64,000 nt of DNA from Bacteroidales bacterium UBA5833 (GTDB lineage Bacteria; Bacteroidota; Bacteroidia; Bacteroidales; Lentimicrobiaceae): positions 1 through 64,000 of the forward strand of contig DJGZ01000061.1 of NCBI GenBank assembly GCA_002433025.1, written 5' to 3'. Numbering within the stretch: position 1 is the first letter of the stretch; each line of letters opens with the position of its first letter. The notes under the pieces were generated by a model. It was not told where the DNA came from, searched no databases, and saw only the letters and a list, made by a program, of their open reading frames with translations. Positions 59,141-64,000 of this stretch are shown here, one piece after another. The translations under genes and the position numbers were made by a program.

Positions 59141-60178
59141 ATGAAAAGTAAAATACCGGCCCGGATGGCTTTGCCCGATTTGCTGAAAGGAGTCGCTGTT
59201 CTGCTGATGATCCAGGTTCATCTTACTGAGTTGTTTGCTGTCAGTGAATTTTCGGAAAACCTGGCCGGAAGGATTTCGCTTTTTCTGGGTGGTGTTCCTG
59301 CAGCGCCTTTGTTTATGGCGGTGATGGGCTGGTTTGTTGGCGCCAGTCAGGCCGGTTTCGGCAGGCAGACCTTAAGGGGGCTGAAACTGATTGGCTGGGG
59401 CTTTCTGCTGAATATCGGCATGAATCTTCATCTTTTCCTGAGAATTTTCAACGGAACTTCTGCCATTGACCCTTTGCCTTATCTCTTTGGGGTGGACATC
59501 CTTTTCCTGGCTGGTTTAAGTGTAATTATTATCGCAGTTTTAAGAATCTTTCTGAAGAACCGGATTGCAGCATGGCTGGCTGTTGCCGTTATTGCAGCTG
59601 CAGCCGGAAAGTATCTCCCGTCCTTTGAAGGAGGGCAACCCTGGCTGGTCTATTTATTTTCCTATTTTTACGGCTTAAGCTGGTGGTCTTACTTTCCTGT
59701 GTTACCCTGGCTGGCTTATCCCGTCTTCGGATTTGTATTTTTTCTGATTTATGAAGAATTCAATTTGTCACTTGTGTCCATGAAGTTGAAACTGAAACTT
59801 GTGGCTGTCTTGCTGGTAATAATCCTTATTACTTTTAAATATGGTTTTTCTGTTGTGACGGATCTTGAGGCCTTTTATCACCACGGGATCATTTTCGCAT
59901 TGTGGACCATTATATTTCTGCTGCTTTTAACCTTGATTTTCAGTTTGATCGCTTCCCGGGCAGAAGATTTGCTGCCACTTAAGTATTTGAAATGGGTCGG
60001 GAAGCACGTGACTTCATTTTATGTAATTCAATGGCTGATAATCGGAAATACAGCCACATTGGTTTATAAGAGTGTTCAATTGCCTGCCCTTATACTTTCC
60101 TTTATTTCTATTACCGCGGCTACCAGCCTGTTGGTCTGGCTCTGGTCAAAAAGGTCAGCCTTCAGATATCTTGGTTGA
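59141..60178 (+). CDS. Membrane acyltransferase of the HGSNAT/DUF1624-like type
   Basis: A 345-residue integral membrane protein with about ten helices. It begins PDLLKGVAVLLMIQVHLTELF, the first-helix pattern (D..KG.A...M...H) of heparan-alpha-glucosaminide N-acetyltransferase-like and related acyltransferase families. There the His is thought to carry or activate the acyl group. It also has PVLPWLAYPVFGFVFFL and KWVGKHVTSFYVIQWLII, again typical. It probably acylates a sugar or lipid at the membrane; the substrate is unknown. Alone between the T9SS gene (divergent) and the LuxR-type gene (convergent). Confidence 0.75.
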   Translation: MKSKIPARMALPDLLKGVAVLLMIQVHLTELFAVSEFSENLAGRISLFLGGVPAAPLFMAVMGWFVGASQAGFGRQTLRGLKLIGWGFLLNIGMNLHLFLRIFNGTSAIDPLPYLFGVDILFLAGLSVIIIAVLRIFLKNRIAAWLAVAVIAAAAGKYLPSFEGGQPWLVYLFSYFYGLSWWSYFPVLPWLAYPVFGFVFFLIYEEFNLSLVSMKLKLKLVAVLLVIILITFKYGFSVVTDLEAFYHHGIIFALWTIIFLLLLTLIFSLIASRAEDLLPLKYLKWVGKHVTSFYVIQWLIIGNTATLVYKSVQLPALILSFISITAATSLLVWLWSKRSAFRYLG

Positions 60179-60216
60179 ATCTGGCATCATTTATTGTTGA
60201 TGAAGATGGATTCAGT

Positions 60217-60876
60217 TTATAAATCATGAATGCTCAATAGCTTGTTCTTTAAGGCAAACAGGATCAGGTTAAGCGTATTCGGAACTCCTGCTTTTTCAAT
60301 CATTCTTGCTTTGTGTCCTTCTATGGTGCGGATTTTCAGATTCATCAACCTCGAAATCTCATCGTTATGATACCCTTTTCCGATATAACGAAGAATCCTG
60401 ATTTCTTTTTCCGTCCATTTATAGTTTACGGGGTCATCGTCAACCGGAAAATGAGTAACTCTTCTTTTCGACAGGTAGGTATTTATTGCCGGGGAAGTAT
60501 AAGTGGATCCTGTGCGGATGATTTCCAATGCATGAAGAAACTCTTTCTCTGACGTTGCTTTGTGAATAATACCTGAGAAGCCGTTATCCATGGCTGAAAA
60601 AAGATCAGGATGCCTGGATGTGTTGGTGAGCAGCACGCATCTCAGATCCGGATGCTTCTGCCTAAGTAAAAGCGCAACTTCAATGCCTGTCTTCAACGGA
60701 ATGGTGAAAATCATCAGCATGTCAGCTCCGGATGTTTGAAAAAAGGTATCCGCACTGCTCCAGTTGTCTGACTCCCCGGCAATGACATAACCGTGATTTT
60801 CATTGATAATCTTTTTAATGCCCTCACGGAAGATGACATGCGGGTCGGAAATATATATTCGGTACGGGGCGCTCAT
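60217..60876 (-). CDS. LuxR-type regulator with degenerate receiver
   Basis: A 219-residue protein with the plan of NarL/FixJ-type response regulators. The receiver-like domain (about 1-118) lacks the phosphoacceptor: where D is expected the sequence is LMIFTIPLKTG. The acid pair is reduced to ISDPH (Asp11), while the Lys in IIHKATS is kept. The C-terminal LuxR-type HTH is intact (KWTEKEIRILRYIGKGYHND, then LKIRTIEGHKARMIEKAGV). It is thus probably not controlled by phosphorylation. The open frame extends to 61020, overlapping the next gene by 74 bases; ATG 60876 is preferred because the domain begins there. Confidence 0.8.
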   Translation of the reverse strand: MSAPYRIYISDPHVIFREGIKKIINENHGYVIAGESDNWSSADTFFQTSGADMLMIFTIPLKTGIEVALLLRQKHPDLRCVLLTNTSRHPDLFSAMDNGFSGIIHKATSEKEFLHALEIIRTGSTYTSPAINTYLSKRRVTHFPVDDDPVNYKWTEKEIRILRYIGKGYHNDEISRLMNLKIRTIEGHKARMIEKAGVPNTLNLILFALKNKLLSIHDL

Positions 60877-60946
60877 CCGGGATGGTTTTTTTATCGTCAG
60901 GGTTTTGCCGTATAGTACTTTTTTTTCATTCCATAAGCTGAGCATT

Positions 60947-61660
60947 TCAGGTGCCTGAGAAAAGATCGGCCTGTTTTGAGTTGGTTTCATAAAGCCTGTA
61001 TGTGCCGGATCTGTATGCAATTTTTTCCGGCGTGATAAGCTGGCTTTTTATTGCGAAAAGCACCAGATCAAGGGTCGATTTCTTTTTGGCCTTCGCCAGC
61101 ATATTTGAGCGGTGCTTTTCAACTGTCCGGGAACTGATATAGAGTTGTAATGCGATCTCATGCAGGCTGTAACCTTTACACAACAATCCGAGGATTTCGG
61201 TTTCGCGGCGCGAGAATTGAACAGGCCTGGGCTTATTTCTGCTGTGATTTACAACATAGCCAACCAGTTCGGGAGAGAAGTAGGGGATTCCGCTGGCCGC
61301 ATTGGTCAACGCCCTGATGGTTTGATCGAATCCTTCTGTTTTCAGTATAAACCCGAAGATGCCAATGTCAAGCAATTCGTACAACTCCTCCTGCGAAGCT
61401 TCGGCGCTGCATATGAGAATTTTAAGTGACGGGTTGATTTCCATTGCCCTGCGCGCAACTTCCGACCCGTGAAGTCCCGGCATAAGCAGGTCCAGCAAGA
61501 CGATTTCAGTCTCAATACTTACAAGCATCTTTAAAAATTCTTCTCCATTGGAAGATTCCCCGGCTATCTCAAATAATCCCGTATGCCTGATGATCCCGTT
61601 TAAGCCGGTCCTGATCACTGCATCATCATCAACGATGAAAATTTTTTTTAATGATCCCAT
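60947..61660 (-). CDS. LuxR/NarL-family response regulator
   Basis: A 237-residue two-component regulator with a complete receiver: D11/D12 (IVDDDA), phosphoacceptor D57 in LLDLLMPG, and Lys in ILKTEG. A C-terminal LuxR-type HTH follows (FSRRETEILGLLCKGYSLHE, with SSRTVEKHRSNML as recognition helix) and an extra tail of about 30 residues. Its cognate kinase is not in the window. It is transcribed from a consensus promoter at 61765-61795 and followed by a related gene with a degenerate receiver. Confidence 0.92.
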   Translation of the reverse strand: MGSLKKIFIVDDDAVIRTGLNGIIRHTGLFEIAGESSNGEEFLKMLVSIETEIVLLDLLMPGLHGSEVARRAMEINPSLKILICSAEASQEELYELLDIGIFGFILKTEGFDQTIRALTNAASGIPYFSPELVGYVVNHSRNKPRPVQFSRRETEILGLLCKGYSLHEIALQLYISSRTVEKHRSNMLAKAKKKSTLDLVLFAIKSQLITPEKIAYRSGTYRLYETNSKQADLFSGT

Positions 61661-61726
61661 AACGCCCTATCCGGTTATTTCCATTTTCAAGTATGCTTGG
61701 ATAATGCTAAGGTTGCGCATTCGCTG

Positions 61727-61814
61727 CTGCGTAATTTACTTCTTTGATTTATGGTCTGAAATAACAAATATAATTCAATTTAATGTGAAATGCAACTATT
61801 TACTGCGTAATTTA
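61727..61814. repeat. 12-bp direct repeat flanking the LuxR-pair promoter
   Basis: CTGCGTAATTTA occurs at 61727-61738 and 61803-61814, exactly 76 bases apart (about seven helical turns), bracketing the promoter. An eight-base partial copy, GTAATTTA, is at 61902-61909. The arrangement resembles paired operator sites. Confidence 0.6.
61765..61795 (-). promoter_or_regulatory. Promoter of the LuxR regulator pair
   Basis: On the minus strand TTG (61795-61793), a 20-base spacer and TATATTTG (61772-61765) match the consensus fully. Identical 12-base sequences CTGCGTAATTTA lie on either side (61727-61738 and 61803-61814). Confidence 0.8.
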
Positions 61815-62136
61815 ACGTACATGAAATATACTTTTTTACCCTATCGCATTTTTAATAAATGAATTATCTTTCGACAAGATTCAGGAAAGCAAATATTTAG
61901 GGTAATTTATGGGAATTTATAATGTGATGCATTCATCCTGATGCCGGATTTCTGCATGTGCTATCTAATCCTGCTACATATATGTAATATGCCTCAGGTA
62001 CTTGAAATACTACACTAAACTGACCTGACAGGAAACCTTCAATTCAGGGTATTACCTTTTCAAACCCCAACTGCGATTTCCGGGCAGATTTTCCGGATGA
62101 GATGTGCGCTGTACATCTTGAATGCATGGTTTCATC

Positions 62137-62158
62137 CGCTGCATTGCATAATGCAGCG
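62137..62158. repeat. Perfect 9-bp inverted repeat
   Basis: CGCTGCATT (62137-62145) and AATGCAGCG (62150-62158) are separated by GCAT. No T-run follows on either strand, so it looks like a protein-binding palindrome rather than a terminator. It lies about 170 bases before the plus-strand start at 62329. Confidence 0.55.
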
Positions 62159-62328
62159 ATGAGCAATTGTTAATGGTCCCTTTTCGCCTGCTTGGCCTGA
62201 TGGGGATCATTTGGTCATTCAGGGAAGTGTCAGGTATGCCAGCCTGATGCTTTAAATTATTGATATCGTGTTTGAACTGAAGAATAACCAATTATAACCA
62301 CAATTTTTAATGCCAAAACAACACCGTT

Positions 62329-62904
62329 ATGAAAAATCTGAACACATCCCGGCAACCCCGGGCTGAACGCGCTTACGGACTCTCCGGCGCAGCATGGCTT
62401 CTGGGGTTAATGTTGCTGATACTCACAGCAGGGCTGCAAGCCCAGACGCTGCAGCAACTCGACAACCAGATTGCTGTCATGCTTTCTTCACCCAATGCGG
62501 CCATTGTCGATGAAGGGCAGCACCTGCAGAGCCTTATAGAGGACCTGCATCCAACCCTTTACATCACCAAAGGCGAGTTTGCTTATTATGGAGGAGACTA
62601 TCCTGTAAGGGTGGAGTGTGATGTCGCATCCGTTACAAGTCTTTATCAGCCGCTGCCGTCCTATTCAGGCGTTGAAATTATTATCATCAAGGTGAACAGC
62701 CCGGCGGAACTGGGTGCACAGTTAGATCTTACCCGGCTCGCGGCTTTTACGCAGCTGAAGTACATCTGTTTCCTCTGCACTTTCGACGTATGTCCTGAAT
62801 TCAACCAGAGCCGCACCTGCGTGGAAGAACGGCTGAGTCCGATGCTCTCAGGGCCCGGTGATGGGGCGTTGATGTTGCTTTACAAAGTCTCAATTCCTTC
62901 CTGA
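62329..62904 (+). CDS. Secreted protein of unknown function upstream of adhesin
   Basis: A 191-residue protein that I do not recognise. It has a long N-terminal region (about 22 residues, basic) before a hydrophobic signal core (AAWLLGLMLLILTAGLQAQ, cut near residue 39). The mature part has the pattern of an alpha/beta domain: VEIIIIKVNSPAELGAQLDL, LTRLAAFTQLKYICFLCTF, and a Cys cluster ICFLCTFDVCPEFNQSRTC (four Cys). The last strand is GALMLLYKVSIPS. It precedes the adhesin gene by 25 bases in the same direction, and both are exported, so they are probably co-expressed and may work together at the surface. Confidence 0.7.
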   Translation: MKNLNTSRQPRAERAYGLSGAAWLLGLMLLILTAGLQAQTLQQLDNQIAVMLSSPNAAIVDEGQHLQSLIEDLHPTLYITKGEFAYYGGDYPVRVECDVASVTSLYQPLPSYSGVEIIIIKVNSPAELGAQLDLTRLAAFTQLKYICFLCTFDVCPEFNQSRTCVEERLSPMLSGPGDGALMLLYKVSIPS

Positions 62905-62929
62905 TTCAACAACATAAAAACCAGAAGCC

Positions 62930-64000
62930 ATGAAAAAGAACTTGAATTCTGTATTCACCCGTGTGAATACGATGGTGGGTGTCATCATGTTGTTGATGCT
63001 CACAGGATTGATGTTACAGTCCGCTTATGCCCAGATAAGGGTCGGTTTTGAACCCAGAACATCTGTTTTTACGCCAACCAAAACCATTTACAACGTCAGG
63101 GGCGACTTTACCATGATCGGTAACACCAATATGACATTGCAAAATTATACTGTGGGAGGCCAAAATGGTCTCAGCACAATGATTTATGTTGATATTGACG
63201 GTGATCCGAATACGCTGAATTCATCTTCAGCAACTTTGCAGCTTTCTGACGAAAACGGTGCAAACCCGGCATGTTCAAATATAATATATGCGGGTTTATA
63301 TTGGACTGGAAGGGCGCATAATAGTAGTTCCGTAAATACATTTACCGTAACCAAAGGTTCAGTCACAAAGAATTACGATAAAAGTGTTGTTTATCTAAAG
63401 CATGAAAGCCAATCGGATTATACTATGATAAGCGCTTCAGATGCTGGTTTTAGTGAAAATATATACTACCCAAACGGAAGTTCCGGAAATATGTATTCAG
63501 CCTATGCTGAAGTAACAAGTTATGTTCAACAGCATGGATTGGGTAATTACTTTTGTGCTGATATCGCCTTAAGAGAAGGTGGAAGTTCTTCTGATGGTAC
63601 AGGTTACTACGGTGGCTGGGGTCTGGTGGTCATTTACGAGAATTCGAAAATGAGCTGGCGTGACATTACTTTATTTGACGGACATGCTTATGTGGAAGGC
63701 GGTACTGCGAACTATGACCTTCCGGTTTCCGGTTTCAGCACTACCCAAAGCGGACAAGTGAATATGAAGCTTGGCATTATGGCCGGCGAAGGTGACCGCC
63801 CTATTGAAGGCGACTATTTTCAGATTATCAATCAGGCAAGCAACTGGGTTTCGCTCAATCATGCAGGCAATGCAACCAATAATTTCTTCAACAGCTCCAT
63901 CTTTACCGGGGGCAATGCCCGCAATCCGAACCTGCTGAACAATACGGGGATGGATATTTCCATGTTTGCAATCCCGAACACGGGAAACAGCATTATTACC
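62930..64000 (+). CDS. N-terminal part of a large surface adhesin-like protein, cut by window edge
   Basis: The frame is open from ATG 62930 to the right edge (357 codons). A signal peptide (residues about 1-35, ending SAYAQ) is followed by a domain I recognise from large Bacteroidetes secreted proteins that carry DUF11 or other repeats and a T9SS C-terminal domain. Its landmarks: ACSNIIYAGLYWTGRAHN, YGGWGLVVIYENSKMSWRDI, LFDGHAYVEGG, KLGIMAGEGDRPIEGDYFQI, and NNFFNSSIFTGGNARNPNLL. No repeat or sorting domain is within the window, so size and secretion route are inferred from the family. Bases 63280-63530 are visibly richer in A+T than the flanks. Confidence 0.78.
   Translation, partial: MKKNLNSVFTRVNTMVGVIMLLMLTGLMLQSAYAQIRVGFEPRTSVFTPTKTIYNVRGDFTMIGNTNMTLQNYTVGGQNGLSTMIYVDIDGDPNTLNSSSATLQLSDENGANPACSNIIYAGLYWTGRAHNSSSVNTFTVTKGSVTKNYDKSVVYLKHESQSDYTMISASDAGFSENIYYPNGSSGNMYSAYAEVTSYVQQHGLGNYFCADIALREGGSSSDGTGYYGGWGLVVIYENSKMSWRDITLFDGHAYVEGGTANYDLPVSGFSTTQSGQVNMKLGIMAGEGDRPIEGDYFQIINQASNWVSLNHAGNATNNFFNSSIFTGGNARNPNLLNNTGMDISMFAIPNTGNSIIT

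Larger units (their letters stand above)
61661..62328. other. Divergent regulatory region between the LuxR pair and the secreted-protein locus
   Basis: This 668-base, AT-rich gap has no gene I can support. It contains the LuxR-pair promoter with its flanking direct repeats and a perfect inverted repeat at 62137-62158. No TAnnTTTG at a useful distance was found for the plus-strand gene at 62329, so that gene may use an alternative sigma factor or an activator. Confidence 0.5.

Noticed and set aside
60877..61020. A 48-residue N-terminal extension of the degenerate LuxR-type regulator from ATG 61020
   Set aside because: It overlaps the upstream regulator's coding end by 74 bases and carries no recognisable domain; ATG 60876 begins exactly at the receiver-like fold.
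1..64000. tRNA genes, insertion sequences, integrases, phage genes
   Set aside because: No clover-leaf with a T-arm other than that of tmRNA, and no transposase-like or recombinase-like product was recognised while reading all gaps and frames.

Overview
The window is chromosomal DNA from a member of the Bacteroidetes (Bacteroidota), most likely a Bacteroidales-like anaerobe or a close relative. Four things show this: promoters of the TTG-(19-21 bp)-TAnnTTTG type (the clearest at 20290-20319, 20634-20663, 47283-47313 and, on the minus strand, 61765-61795); type IX secretion (T9SS) C-terminal sorting domains; lineage-typical proteins (DUF4290 next to murA, CcsA/CcmF-like protein, MurA with Asp in place of Cys, zinc-free L36); and lipid A/KDO genes (lpxB, kdsC) of a Gram-negative envelope. 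No transposase, integrase, phage gene, CRISPR array, tRNA or rRNA gene was seen. The window looks like stable core chromosome with accessory surface-protein genes at both ends.

Layout. 1-3936 (minus): the start of a SAM methyltransferase cut by the left edge, then a secreted beta-helix carbohydrate-binding-type protein that overlaps a small T9SS-sorted protein. 4409-6010 (plus): secreted C69 dipeptidase. 6153-6522 (minus): tmRNA (ssrA) with its terminator. 6606-16851 (minus): NtrC-like regulator without a DNA-binding domain, NatA/NatB-type ABC exporter, grpE-dnaJ, DUF4290-murA, and a UvrD/PcrA helicase. 17188-20192 (plus): a small conserved-looking protein, then a LiaF-like membrane protein followed by a LytS/LytTR two-component pair.

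20720-38942 (plus) is the fused str-S10-spc-alpha ribosomal superoperon: rpsL, rpsG, fusA (no tuf), rpsJ, rplC, rplD, rplW, rplB, rpsS, rplV, rpsC, rplP, rpmC, rpsQ, rplN, rplX, rplE, rpsN, rpsH, rplF, rplR, rpsE, rpmD, rplO, secY, map, infA, rpmJ, rpsM, rpsK, rpsD, rpoA, rplQ. It is closed by a hairpin and followed by eno. Two very good tandem promoters precede rpsL.

39080-60178 is a housekeeping and envelope stretch: enolase; an acyltransferase-like GNAT protein; a CcmF-like cytochrome c assembly protein; a DUF2520-kdsC-ubiA-maf run; an outer-membrane barrel; DUF502; surE-small membrane protein-lpxB; a TPR lipoprotein; a ComEC-type channel without the usual C-terminal hydrolase; a secreted EEP-family phosphohydrolase; a NapH-like iron-sulfur membrane protein fused to apparently degenerate HMA-like modules; a T9SS protein; and a membrane acyltransferase. 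60217-64000 holds two LuxR-type regulators, one with a degenerate receiver. They are divergent from a secreted unknown protein and the N-terminal third or less of what looks like a giant surface adhesin running off the right edge.

The parts most worth a second look are the right-end regulator/adhesin locus with its repeat-flanked promoter, the NapH-HMA-like fusion, the HTH-less NtrC-like regulator, and the unexplained 330-nt transcribed leader between two strong promoters upstream of rpsL. All functional calls rest on reading the translated sequence against remembered family features. No database search was run.
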